A DNA stretch of 64,000 bases from Collinsella sp. (GTDB lineage: Bacteria > Actinomycetota > Coriobacteriia > Coriobacteriales > Coriobacteriaceae), in the NCBI GenBank assembly GCA_018382295.1, contig JAGZQF010000005.1, forward strand, positions 16,507-80,506, read 5' to 3'. Shown here in pieces: positions 56,069-64,000 of the stretch. The position numbers and the translations under genes were made by a program. The notes under the pieces were generated by a model. That model was not told the DNA's origin. It was given only the letters and a program-made list of their open reading frames with translations, and did no database searches. How positions within the stretch are numbered: the stretch's first letter is position 1; each line of letters starts with the position of its first letter.

Positions 56069-56983
56069 ATGGCTGCAGGCAAAACCTTCTATGACATCCT
56101 GGGCGTATCCAAGAGCGCCTCCGACAAAGAGATCAAGAGCGCGTTTCGCAAGCTCGCGCAAAAATATCACCCCGATGCCGGCGGCGACGAGGCCAAGTTT
56201 AAGGAGATTAGCGAGGCCTACGAGACGCTTTCGGACGAGAAGAAGCGCAAAGAGTACGACCAGATGCTCATGTTCGGCGGCATGCCGGGCGCGGGCGGCG
56301 CGTATGGCGGTAGCTACGGCGCCGGTGCCGGCGCGAGCGGCTGGGGCGATATCTTCGACAGCATCTTTAGCGGCAACGGCGCCTGGGGCAGCGATTGGGG
56401 CTCGGGCTTTGCCGGGGCCGCGGGCGCTGCCGGTGCGGGCGCGGGCCGCAACCGCGCGCGCAAGGGCGGCGACCTGTCGCTGACTGTCGACGTAACGGCC
56501 GAGGACGCGTTCCGCGGCGTGACGCACAAGGTCACCTACCGCATTCCCTCGACGGGCGAGCAGCAGACCATCACGGTCTCGGTGCCTGCGGGTGCGGTCG
56601 ACGGCGGCAAGCTGCGTTACAAGCGCCGTGGCGAGTACGGCGTTGCCGGAGGCGAGCGCGGCGACCTGGTCGTGACCACGCATGTGGAGGAGCATCCGCT
56701 GTTTAAGCGCAAGGGTGCCGATGTGACCATGGAGGTGCCGATCTCGGTCTACGAGGCGGCGCTCGGCTGCACGGTGGATGTGCCCACGCCCGGCGGCGCG
56801 ACGGTTCGTCTGAAGGTGCCCGCTGGCACCCAGACGGGCAAGAAGTTCCGCTTTAAGGAGATGGATCAAGGTGCAGGTTCCCACGAACCTGTCCGACGAT
56901 GAGCGCGATGCCATGACCAGGCTGCGCGAGGCCGACACGCGCGATTATCGCGAGAAGGTCAACCGTTACAAGGCGACGTTCTA
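56069..56983 (+). pseudogene. dnaJ: DnaJ-family co-chaperone (type II) with internal deletion and frameshift
   Basis: The J domain is intact ([26 protein letters not shown]), followed by a Gly/Ala-rich region. There is no zinc finger, so it is a CbpA/type II protein. The C-terminal domains start normally ([18 protein letters not shown]) and reach KKFRFKEM. After this the frame reads [12 protein letters not shown] and stops at 56902. In another frame, from 56870 to 56983, [18 protein letters not shown] and the true C-terminus up to RYKATF are present. The conserved GAP...GDLYVT segment between them is missing. A deletion of 3n+2 bases at about 56864 fused KEM to the V-Q-V-P strand. The product would lack the end of domain II and the dimer region. 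Confidence 0.82.
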
Positions 56984-57056
56984 GGGCGGCCGTGGCGCAT
57001 GCCCGCGCCCGCGGGCTTATGATGGACGATAACGAGACGGAAAGGGGTCAGGTAGC

Positions 57057-57473
57057 ATGGCCGAGGACAATAGGAACAAACCGCTGTATATGATCAGCGT
57101 GGCGGCCGAGCTGACCGGCATGCACCCGCAGACTTTGCGCGTCTATGAGTCCAAGGGCCTGGTGAATCCTCAGCGCTCGGGCGGTAACACACGCCTGTAT
57201 TCGCGTGCCGATATCGAACGTCTGGAACTCATCAACCAACTGACCGACGAGGGCATCAACCTTGCCGGCGTGGTGCGCATCCTCGATATGAAGGAGCGTG
57301 CCGAGGAGCGCGAGCGCGAGAACGAGAAGCTCCGCGCCCGCGTACGCCAGCTCGAGGAAGAGCTGCACGAGTACAAGATGCAGAAGAAGATCACCGCCCT
57401 GGCCCCGCGCGACGGCTCGGTTAACCCCGAACAGGTCATGCGCAAGCTGCTGGGCGCCGGCGGGGATCTGTAG
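57057..57473 (+). CDS. hspR: Heat-shock repressor HspR (MerR family)
   Basis: 138 residues. The MerR HTH (YMISVAAELTGMHPQTLRVYESKGLVNPQRS) and the coiled coil (ERERENEKLRARVRQLEEEL) are clear. In actinobacteria HspR represses dnaK and clpB operons with DnaK as co-repressor. It is the last gene of this operon. A composite repeat follows directly after its stop codon. Confidence 0.95.
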   Translation: MAEDNRNKPLYMISVAAELTGMHPQTLRVYESKGLVNPQRSGGNTRLYSRADIERLELINQLTDEGINLAGVVRILDMKERAEERERENEKLRARVRQLEEELHEYKMQKKITALAPRDGSVNPEQVMRKLLGAGGDL

Positions 57474-57700
57474 GTTCCGCCGTTCTGACGAACGGCGGAC
57501 CAGTTGACGCTGCACGCCGCCCAGAGCGACAATTTGTCATTCAAAGGGCAAGGCATGACCAGAAGGTCTATGCCTTGCCTTTTTCATGCCAACTTGTTCG
57601 CTCTGGACGTCGCTCGCTGTCCGTCCTCTACCTGCGGCGCTGCCTTGCTCCGGATGCGGTAGGGTAGTCATTGGACGTTCTTAAATGACTAGTCGAAAGG
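57473..57700. repeat. Composite hairpin element, copy C
   Basis: Stem 1 at 57474-57502 pairs GTTCCGCCGTTC with GAACGGCGGACC (one bulge). Stem 2 pairs GGGCAAGGCAT with ATGCCTTGCCT around GACC-AGAA-GGTC. An AGTCATTGGACG sequence follows. Copies A, B and C all sit within a few bases of a stop codon. The rest of 57701-57864 has no gene. Confidence 0.85.
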
Positions 57701-57864
57701 GACGCTCTTGCACAAAATCTTCCGGCCTTCGACCGGCACGTCCTTTACTTTACTGAGATAAAGTGAACGTACAGATTCGTAACCCGCTGGCAACCGTTCT
57801 ATGGCACGATATTGAACGAATGTATGCTATGCGCCCAAATCTTTTGGGCAGAGTGGGAGACAGT

Positions 57865-60159
57865 ATGGTCAAGCTGTACGAGGACGGCATCTACCTGCGC
57901 GGCGGCAGCGAGGTCGTGCCTGCGGCCGAGGCTGCCGAGCGCGGCATTACGAAGACGCCCGAGGATGCCAAGCGCGGAACCATCGCGTATTCGATCCTCC
58001 AGGCACACAATACGTCCGGCGACCCCGAGGCACTCAAGATTCGCTTCGACGCCATGGCGAGCCACGACATCACCTTTGTCGGCATCATCCAAACGGCGCG
58101 TGCCTCGGGCATGGAGCAGTTCCCGCTGCCCTACGTGCTCACCAACTGCCATAACTCGCTGTGCGCCGTGGGCGGCACCATCAACGAGGACGACCACGTC
58201 TTTGGCCTCTCTGCGGCCAAGAAGTACGGCGGCATCTTTGTCCCGCCGCATATCGCCGTCATCCACTCCTTTATGCGTGAGAACTTTGCCGGTTGCGGCA
58301 AGATGATCCTGGGTTCCGACTCGCACACCCGCTACGGCGCCCTAGGCACCATGGCCGTGGGTGAGGGCGGCGGCGAGCTGGCCAAGCAGTTGCTGCGCGA
58401 CACCTACGATGTCGCCTATCCCGGCGTCGTTGCCATCTACCTCACGGGTGCCCCGCGCCCCGGCGTCGGCCCGCACGACGTGGCGCTCGCCATCATCCGC
58501 GCCGTCTTTGCCAAGGGCTACGTTAAGAACAAGGTCATGGAGTTTGTGGGCCCCGGCATCGCGAGCATGACGACCGATTACCGCAACGGCGTCGACGTCA
58601 TGACCACCGAGACCACCTGCCTTTCCTCCATTTGGGCAACTGACGAGGACACGCACGCATTCCTGACCATGCACGGCCGCGGCGACGACTACCGCGAGCT
58701 CAAGCCCGCCGATGTCGCCTACTACGACGGCTGCGTCGAGGTCGATCTGTCGAGCATCAAGCCTATGATCGCGCTGCCGTTCCATCCTTCCAACGGCTTT
58801 GAGATCGACGAGCTCAACGAGAACCTCGAGGACATCCTGCACGAGGTGGAGCTCGAGGCCGCCAAGATCGGCGAGGGTAAGACGCACTTTAGCCTGCTCG
58901 ACAAGATCGTCGACGGCAAGCTGCACGTGCAGCAGGGCGTCATCGCCGGCTGCTCGGGCGGCAACTACGACTCCGTGGTTCAGGCTGCCCGCGTGCTCAA
59001 GGGCGCCAACACCGGCTGCGGCGAGTTCTCGCTGTCGGTCTATCCCACGAGCCAGCCCGTGGCGCTCGAACTTACGCGTCGTGGCTATATCTACGACCTT
59101 ATGGAGGCCGGCGCGATCGTGCGCACGGCGTTCTGCGGTCCGTGCTTTGGCGCCGGCGACACGCCCGCCAACAACGGCCTTTCGATCCGCCACACTACGC
59201 GCAACTTCCCCAACCGTGAGGGCTCCAAGCCGGGCAATGGCCAGTTGAGCGCCGTGGCTCTGATGGACGCTCGCTCCATTGCGGCGACGGCTGCCAACGG
59301 CGGCGTCCTGACGCCGGCGACCGACCTACCCGAGGAGACTTGGGACGAGGCCTGCGAGTACACCTTTGACGACGCGCCGTACAAGAAGCGCGTGTACTGG
59401 GGCTTTGGCAAGGCTGAGCCGGCCGACGAGCTGGTCGAAGGCCCCAACATCAAGCCGTGGCCCGCGATGGAGCCCCTCGGCGACGATATCCTGCTCAAGG
59501 TGTGCTCCAAGATCATGGACCCGGTCACCACGACCGACGAGCTCATTCCTTCGGGCGAGACGAGCTCCTTCCGCTCCAACCCGCTGGGCTTGGCTGAGTT
59601 TACGCTGAGCCGCCGCGACCCGGCCTACGTGGGCCGGGAGGTCGACGCCGTGGAGAAGCGCCGCGTTGCCGGCGAGGCCGCGGGCGACCTGGCGGCACTC
59701 GATGCTGAGCTTGCCAGCGTGTTTGAGGCACTGGCCGGCGCGGGTGTCACGGCCGATGCCAAGGCGACCGAGTACGGCTCTATGCTCTATGCCAAGAAGC
59801 CCGGCGACGGTTCCGCCCGCGAGCAGGCCGCGAGCTGCCAGCGCGTGATTGGCGGCCTGGCCAACATCGTCCACGAGTACGCCACCAAGCGCTATCGCTC
59901 CAACGTGATGAACTGGGGCATGGTGCCCTTCCAGATGGAGGCGGAGCCCAACTTTGAGGTGGGCGACTACGTCTTTGTGCCGGGTATCCGTGCCGCGCTC
60001 GATGGCGACCTGAAGAACATCGCTGCCTACGTGGTGCGCGCCGACGGCACGGTCGAGCAGATTGAGCTCTACATTGCCGATATGACGGCAGAGGAGCGTG
60101 CCATCGTCAAGGCCGGCTGCTTGATCAACTACAACAAGTTCAAGGCCGCTGCCGAGTAA
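57865..60159 (+). CDS. Aconitase-family hydratase (YbhJ-like)
   Basis: 764 residues from the ATG at 57865 after GTGGGAG; a GTG at 57763 is an upstream alternative. The three cluster Cys are in AGCSGGNYD and [30 protein letters not shown] is typical of the aconitase fold. The C-terminal swivel domain is present. It is closest in layout to E. coli YbhJ, a hydratase of unknown substrate, rather than citrate aconitase. It is monocistronic, followed by a palindrome. Confidence 0.82.
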   Translation: MVKLYEDGIYLRGGSEVVPAAEAAERGITKTPEDAKRGTIAYSILQAHNTSGDPEALKIRFDAMASHDITFVGIIQTARASGMEQFPLPYVLTNCHNSLCAVGGTINEDDHVFGLSAAKKYGGIFVPPHIAVIHSFMRENFAGCGKMILGSDSHTRYGALGTMAVGEGGGELAKQLLRDTYDVAYPGVVAIYLTGAPRPGVGPHDVALAIIRAVFAKGYVKNKVMEFVGPGIASMTTDYRNGVDVMTTETTCLSSIWATDEDTHAFLTMHGRGDDYRELKPADVAYYDGCVEVDLSSIKPMIALPFHPSNGFEIDELNENLEDILHEVELEAAKIGEGKTHFSLLDKIVDGKLHVQQGVIAGCSGGNYDSVVQAARVLKGANTGCGEFSLSVYPTSQPVALELTRRGYIYDLMEAGAIVRTAFCGPCFGAGDTPANNGLSIRHTTRNFPNREGSKPGNGQLSAVALMDARSIAATAANGGVLTPATDLPEETWDEACEYTFDDAPYKKRVYWGFGKAEPADELVEGPNIKPWPAMEPLGDDILLKVCSKIMDPVTTTDELIPSGETSSFRSNPLGLAEFTLSRRDPAYVGREVDAVEKRRVAGEAAGDLAALDAELASVFEALAGAGVTADAKATEYGSMLYAKKPGDGSAREQAASCQRVIGGLANIVHEYATKRYRSNVMNWGMVPFQMEAEPNFEVGDYVFVPGIRAALDGDLKNIAAYVVRADGTVEQIELYIADMTAEERAIVKAGCLINYNKFKAAAE

Positions 60160-60174
60160 CGCACTTAATTGTCC

Positions 60175-60247
60175 GCCCGGGGCTTACCCTTCCCCGCCCG
60201 CTCACGCGCTTCGCGAGGGTCGCGTTCGGGAAAGGGTAAGCCCCGGG
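60175..60247. repeat. GGGCTTACC palindrome, short form
   Basis: GCCCGGGGCTTACCCTT at 60175-60191 is inverted at 60231-60247. The centre contains CGCGCTTCGCG. It is related to the 123-bp palindrome at 14057-14179 by the core GGGCTTACC and the CGCGAAGCGCG centre. Confidence 0.85.
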
Positions 60248-60409
60248 CTACATTTCTGCGTTCTCGTTGGGTCTTGAGGGACGCTAAAATCGAGGTTGCA
60301 ACTCTCCTCTATGGGGGAGTGCGCCTTTGTTCATATGCTATCTAGAATTGACAGTATGAAGTTGGCGCTTTAAAGTGAGCTCAAAACACTCTCGTTTGTG
60401 GAGTTGAAG

Positions 60410-61099
60410 ATGAAGCGTTGCACTTCTGTTTTGTTGCTGTTGGTGGCTTGCGTCGTCGCTGCTGCGGGCGTGGTCCTATTTGGCTCGCTTATCTTCTATG
60501 GGCCGAGTGGGGTTGAGCAGACGGTCGAGATGGCGTCCCTTGTTGCATCGATGCCCGGGCAAATGATTTCGGACGTTACAAAGCCCGATGAGATAACGCT
60601 CGATATCGAGGAAACGCCGGGCATTCTAAGTATAAGCAACTACCCCATGATTGAACTTGGCTCGTCTCGCTATACCAAGGACGAGAAGTTGTCCCGACAG
60701 GCGCTGGACTTGCTAAACGGGCGTTCGTTCAAACGCTGGGACGGTTGGGATGCCTATGAGCGCCGACGTGGTTTTGTGAACGGTGGCTACCATACAACGC
60801 TGAAGCTGTATTCATCTGATGGCAAACTGATGCGCACCGTTAACTACAATCCGGAATACGCAAAAGCCGGAGGTGGGGACGGCGTCTATATCCAAGATGG
60901 CGGCGTGACCTACATTCTTGAAGGCGACCAGCAGCAGGTGGTCGATTTTTTGGATCGTTGCGAGATGGACGCGTACGACCAGACCTGTCTGCCCGACCCG
61001 CAGGCTGCACGCGATAGCGGGTCTGCCCGTACATGGCTGTTCGAGGACGAGATGCCCTGGACCGCCGAATCAGGAAGCACGGGTTCGGCGAAGGAGTAG
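60410..61099 (+). CDS. Membrane-anchored protein, paralogue of the 62194 gene
   Basis: 229 residues from the ATG at 60410 after TGGAG. One N-terminal helix (VLLLLVACVVAAAGVVLFG) anchors it, with the rest predicted outside. The middle has SISNYPMIELGSSRY and FKRWDGWDAY. The last 35 residues, from CLPDPQAARDSGSARTW to STGSAKE, are almost identical to those of the gene ending at 62865. Function unknown. Confidence 0.7.
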   Translation: MKRCTSVLLLLVACVVAAAGVVLFGSLIFYGPSGVEQTVEMASLVASMPGQMISDVTKPDEITLDIEETPGILSISNYPMIELGSSRYTKDEKLSRQALDLLNGRSFKRWDGWDAYERRRGFVNGGYHTTLKLYSSDGKLMRTVNYNPEYAKAGGGDGVYIQDGGVTYILEGDQQQVVDFLDRCEMDAYDQTCLPDPQAARDSGSARTWLFEDEMPWTAESGSTGSAKE

Positions 61100-61107
61100 A
61101 GACCGCG

Positions 61108-61275
61108 ACCACCACAAAGGGGCCCTTTGTGGTGGTTCTCGGCCTGTCTCGATCTGTAACATCTGGGCCGTTAAAAGTGGGCTTGGTGTTACAGATTGAG
61201 ATTTTCGATTCGGGCGTCTTCTGTTTATCTCGATCTGTAACACAAAAACGGCCGCTAGATGTTACAGATCGAGAT
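61108..61275. repeat. 3' repeat cassette, copy 1
   Basis: A short CCACCACAAAGG...CCTTTGTGGTGG hairpin (61108-61137) is followed by a 25-nt-spacer unit at 61146-61202 and a variant at 61228-61274 with only 17 nt between arms. Homologous to 62874-63082. Confidence 0.85.
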
Positions 61276-61383
61276 GTTGAGTGCCGGAGCCGAAAATCGC
61301 CAGAAAGGTGCCTGTCCCTTTCGTGGAGGTGGGGGCGAGCTCGATGCCGCCGTGCTCGCTGAACGACATTCTAATGAGCGTCT

Positions 61384-61926
61384 CTACAGGATTTCATCTG
61401 GGGTGGCGGGTTTGGTTGTTTTGGGGATGCCGAGTTTGGACGACGCGAAATCGTCAACATTGTCCTTAATTCCGTCTTTGGTGTAGACGGTGACCATATA
61501 GGTGCTGTGTCCGAATTCGCTCTTGTCGCGTATTGCCCAGGCCTGCCAGTAGGCGGTCCCACTTCGTCCTTCGATTTTTCCGACACGGCGGAGTTCTGTT
61601 CGCTTTAATTTCTGGTCGCTATAGATGGTTCGACCGGCCTCCTCGGTGAGCCCGCACTGTTCAAGCATCTTGTCGAGGACCTGGTTCATGTGGCGTTCAT
61701 CGGTGTTTGGTGCGTAGTCGTAGGCGAGGGTGATGGAGTCGAGTGGCTGGTCGTCAATCAGATAGTTTAGCGTCTGAGGTTCAAGGCAGAAATAGGGGGA
61801 GCATCCGTCGATCTGACCGAGCAGTGGCAACTTTGACTGCCAACTTCCGGTGGGAATTGCATCTTCGTAGAACACGCCACGGCAGACAAAGGAGAGCGAG
61901 GTGGCACGCGAGCCGGCGTCGATCAT
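61384..61926 (-). CDS. Hypothetical protein, possibly 5'-truncated
   Basis: 180 residues from an ATG at 61926 with only a weak ribosome binding site. The sequence contains TYMVTVYTKDG near the C-terminus and ends TKPATPDEIL. No signal peptide is visible, although similar small proteins of this region have one, and the frame is open for some distance upstream without a start. It may have lost its N-terminus. It lies between the two cassette genes, on the opposite strand. Confidence 0.45.
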   Translation of the reverse strand: MIDAGSRATSLSFVCRGVFYEDAIPTGSWQSKLPLLGQIDGCSPYFCLEPQTLNYLIDDQPLDSITLAYDYAPNTDERHMNQVLDKMLEQCGLTEEAGRTIYSDQKLKRTELRRVGKIEGRSGTAYWQAWAIRDKSEFGHSTYMVTVYTKDGIKDNVDDFASSKLGIPKTTKPATPDEIL

Positions 61927-62068
61927 CCCGCAAAGATCGAAGGGCGAGGCGATACCAAAAGAAAAGGGCGTGAGACAAAAGCTGTTGAGGATAGATAGAA
62001 ATAGATATATTCAGATAACAAATTAAGTTTAATCTCATGGCGTGAGATGGTCGACCGTTAGCGTCGAA

Positions 62069-62105
62069 ACCCACCACAAAGGTGTCTGTCTCCTTCGTGG
62101 TGGTG
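62069..62105. repeat. CCACCACAAAGG hairpin upstream of the 62194 gene
   Basis: Arms CCACCACAAAGG and CCTTCGTGGTGG with loop TGTCTGTCT. It is a weaker member of the GGACAGGCA family. Confidence 0.7.
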
Positions 62106-62193
62106 GGGAGTGGACGGCTTCTTTTGGTGATAGTGTTGGCTGGCGGTATCATTAGAGCAAATGGCGAAGGTTTGCATTGTGAGGTGTTTTGCC

Positions 62194-62865
62194 GTGAGCC
62201 GTTCTGTCCGTATTGGATTGACTGTCTTGGCGCTTGCAATCGCCGTGGTTGGTGTGGGCGTTGTTAGCATGGCATTTCTACCTGCTGCGGCGACGGAGCC
62301 GGTGGTCAAGCCTGTGACTCAATCTGTCGAACTCCTGACCGACGACGTCAAACCTGAGACCATTACTGTTGATTTTGATGAGCAGCCTGCCGCGCTGGGC
62401 ATTAGCAATTATCCGCTCATTCAGCTTGGGGCCATGCGCTACACCATGGACGCGAGCCTGATCAGCAAAGCAACCGAGCTACTCAAGGGCAAAACCTTTA
62501 AGCGTTGGTACGGATATGCGTCCTATCAAGCAAAAGCGAATGACATGGTTGGTGGGTGCTACTCATCCATCGAGTTGGACACTGCGAACGGCGCCAGGCT
62601 ATGTGATGTCTCGTACGATCCGGGCTACGAGGGCAATGAGGGTCCGGGCATCTACATCATGGACGGCGATGCGGCCTATGTCATGGAGGGCGACCAGACC
62701 GAGCTCAACGAGTTTATGGGTCAGTGCATTCAGGATGCCTATGAACAGACCTGCTTGCCCGACCCGCAGACTGCACGCGATAGTGGATCTGCCCGTACAT
62801 GGCTGTTCGAGGATGAGATATCCTGGACCGCCGAATCGGGAAGCACGGGCTCGGCGAAAGAGTAG
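62194..62865 (+). CDS. Membrane-anchored protein, paralogue of the 60410 gene
   Basis: 223 residues from a GTG at 62194 after GAGGTG; an ATG at 62161 is an alternative. The N-terminal helix is IGLTVLALAIAVVGVGVV. It shares SNYPLIQLGAMRY and FKRWYGYASY with its paralogue at moderate identity, but the last ~35 codons and the following 200 bp are nearly identical. This split in similarity suggests recombination at the 3' end. Function unknown. Confidence 0.7.
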   Translation: MSRSVRIGLTVLALAIAVVGVGVVSMAFLPAAATEPVVKPVTQSVELLTDDVKPETITVDFDEQPAALGISNYPLIQLGAMRYTMDASLISKATELLKGKTFKRWYGYASYQAKANDMVGGCYSSIELDTANGARLCDVSYDPGYEGNEGPGIYIMDGDAAYVMEGDQTELNEFMGQCIQDAYEQTCLPDPQTARDSGSARTWLFEDEISWTAESGSTGSAKE

Positions 62866-62873
62866 AGATTGCG

Positions 62874-63082
62874 ACCACCACAAAGGTGCCTGTTCCCTTT
62901 GTGGTGGTTTTTGGTCTGTCTCGATCTGTAACATCTGGGCCGTTAAAAGTGGGCTTGGTGTTACAGATTGAGATTTTCGATTCGGGCGTCTTCTGTTTAT
63001 CTCGATCTGTAACACTGAACATTTCATCTCGATCTGTAACATCTGAGGTCAAAAACGGCCGCTAGATGTTACAGATTGAGAT
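62874..63082. repeat. 3' repeat cassette, copy 2
   Basis: A CCACCACAAAGG hairpin (62874-62910), a 25-nt-spacer unit (62918-62974), an unpaired left arm (63000-63014) and another 25-nt-spacer unit (63026-63082). Copy 1 lacks the 35 or so bases between the two left arms, which is what recombination between arms would remove. Confidence 0.85.
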
Positions 63083-63139
63083 GGTAAGGGGAAGAGGCCG
63101 TAGCGGGTGAGCGCGCCTGCCCCCTATCTTTCAATCACT

Positions 63140-63175
63140 CAGAAAATCTTATATATAGAGACTTAGATTTGTGTA
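63140..63175 (+). promoter_or_regulatory. clpB upstream operator-like motif shared with dnaK
   Basis: AAATCT-N15-AGATTT, with CTTATAT-N6-ACTTAGAT inside, identical in spacing to the dnaK motif. It lies about 90 bp before the clpB ATG. Confidence 0.6.
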
Positions 63176-63259
63176 TAAGAACGCGTAAAGCTGGCAACAA
63201 TACTTCTCGAACAACGTGAAGCCGCCCCGTAGGGTGGCCGCCCCAAGAGAGGTGATTCC

Positions 63260-64000
63260 ATGAGAATCGATAAGCTAGCAATGACGTCGCGCGAGGCGCT
63301 GCAGACCGCCATGAGCACGGCTGCCGACGCGCAGGCCGGCGCGGTGGAGCCGATTCACCTGCTGTCTGCCCTGCTCGGTGCCGGTGAGCGCAACATCTCC
63401 GTAATCATCGAGCGCATTGGCGCCGATCCCGCCCAGCTCGCGCGTTCCACGCAGGATGCCATCGATCATGCGCCCAAGGTTTCGGGCGAGGGTCAGCAGA
63501 TGGGTCTTTCCAACGAACTCGTCCGCGTCATCGAAAAGGCCGAAAAGAAGGCCACCAAGATGGGCGACAGCTTTGTGGTGACCGAGCATCTGCTCATGGC
63601 GCTTGCCGAGGATAAGGGCGAGGCGGGCCGCGTGCTGCGCGACGCCGGCGTTACCAAGGAGCGCATCGAGCAAGTCTACGAGGAGCTGCGCGGCGATGAT
63701 CGCGTGACGTCTGCCGAGGACAAGACCCAGTTTGAGGCGCTGGAGCAGTACGGCCGCAACATCTGCGACCTTGCCCGCGCCGGCAAGCTCGACCCGGTCA
63801 TCGGCCGTACCGACGAGATCCGCCGCACCATCCAGGTCCTATCCCGTCGCACCAAGAACAACCCCGTGCTCATCGGTGAGCCGGGCGTCGGTAAGACGGC
63901 CATCGTCGAGGGCATCGCCCAGCGTATCGTGGCCGGCGACGTGCCGAGCACCCTGCGCGACCGCGACCTCATCGAGCTCGACATGAGCGCGCTGGTCGCC
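63260..64000 (+). CDS. clpB: ATP-dependent disaggregase ClpB (N-terminal part, runs off the window)
   Basis: 247 codons are visible from the ATG at 63260 after AGAGAGGTG. The N-terminal Clp repeat domain ([28 protein letters not shown]) is followed by the start of the first AAA+ domain, with [21 protein letters not shown] and the Walker A motif GEPGVGKT. It dissolves aggregates together with DnaK. The shared operator-like motif upstream points to HspR control. Confidence 0.95.
   Translation, partial: MRIDKLAMTSREALQTAMSTAADAQAGAVEPIHLLSALLGAGERNISVIIERIGADPAQLARSTQDAIDHAPKVSGEGQQMGLSNELVRVIEKAEKKATKMGDSFVVTEHLLMALAEDKGEAGRVLRDAGVTKERIEQVYEELRGDDRVTSAEDKTQFEALEQYGRNICDLARAGKLDPVIGRTDEIRRTIQVLSRRTKNNPVLIGEPGVGKTAIVEGIAQRIVAGDVPSTLRDRDLIELDMSALVA

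Noticed and set aside
57763..57864. Upstream GTG as start of the aconitase-family gene
   Set aside because: The ATG at 57865 has a good GGGAG site and gives the family's usual N-terminus ([11 protein letters not shown]). The extra 34 residues look unlike the family.

Overview
The window is a GC-rich, densely coding bacterial chromosome segment that looks like a gut Coriobacteriia genome, most probably Collinsella. The reasons are a LuxR-type regulator with a multi-pass membrane N-terminus, actinobacterial-style heat-shock organisation (dnaK-grpE-dnaJ-hspR), PTS and GH1 sugar loci, hydrogenase maturation genes and strongly G/C-ending codons. No genus-level search was possible, so the assignment is inference. 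No rRNA, tRNA, CRISPR array, phage or insertion sequence was recognised.

Layout. 1-2.0 kb: tail of an unknown gene, then an AAA+ ATPase held between two copies of a roughly 250-bp direct repeat. 2.0-7.6 kb: a GH1 6-phospho-beta-glucosidase and a three-gene sensor/kinase/NarL-type regulator operon. 7.8-12.1 kb (minus): a lipoprotein, an SPFH protein, a zinc-ribbon membrane protein and a DUF4428 protein. 12.4-19 kb: carbohydrate genes (DUF1593, alpha/beta hydrolase, PTS EIIBC, apiosidase-like). 19.2-24.5 kb: membrane LuxR regulator, a zinc-ribbon protein and lipoproteins. 24.7-28.6 kb: MgtA-type P-type ATPase with a short leader ORF, and pyrE. 29-36.8 kb: a frameshifted XRE regulator, RpiR regulator, GH106-like glycosidase, AraC regulator, a second GH1 enzyme and a stand-alone PTS EIIA. 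37-44.7 kb: lipoprotein, phosphatase, hypE-hypD-hypC, hypF, nikR. 45-48 kb: thioredoxin, an unknown gene, and a LytTR/GHKL two-component system whose kinase is frameshifted. 48.3-52.2 kb: nadA-nadB-nadC-niaR behind a perfect palindrome. 52.3-57.5 kb: ferredoxin and dnaK-grpE-dnaJ-hspR, with dnaJ carrying an internal deletion. 57.9-60.2 kb: aconitase-family hydratase. 60.4-62.9 kb: two paralogous membrane-anchored proteins ending in a shared 3' cassette. 63.3 kb to the end: the start of clpB.

The genes form coherent units. Imported beta-glucosides would be phosphorylated by EIIBC plus the detached EIIA and cleaved by the two GH1 enzymes, which share an upstream leader. HypCDEF would mature a [NiFe]-hydrogenase not present here, with NikR sensing nickel. 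NiaR would repress its own NAD operon. HspR is the likely repressor of both dnaK and clpB, which share an operator-like inverted repeat.

The most unusual content is intergenic. At least six families of inverted-repeat elements recur between genes. Two families with unrelated arms both keep exactly 25 nt between the arms. Another forms tandem arrays of 46-bp palindromes with a 61-62-bp period. Another is a composite element whose stems change by compensatory substitution from copy to copy. Three genes (XRE regulator, GHKL kinase, dnaJ) carry small lesions whose simplest ancestral reading frames can be reconstructed.
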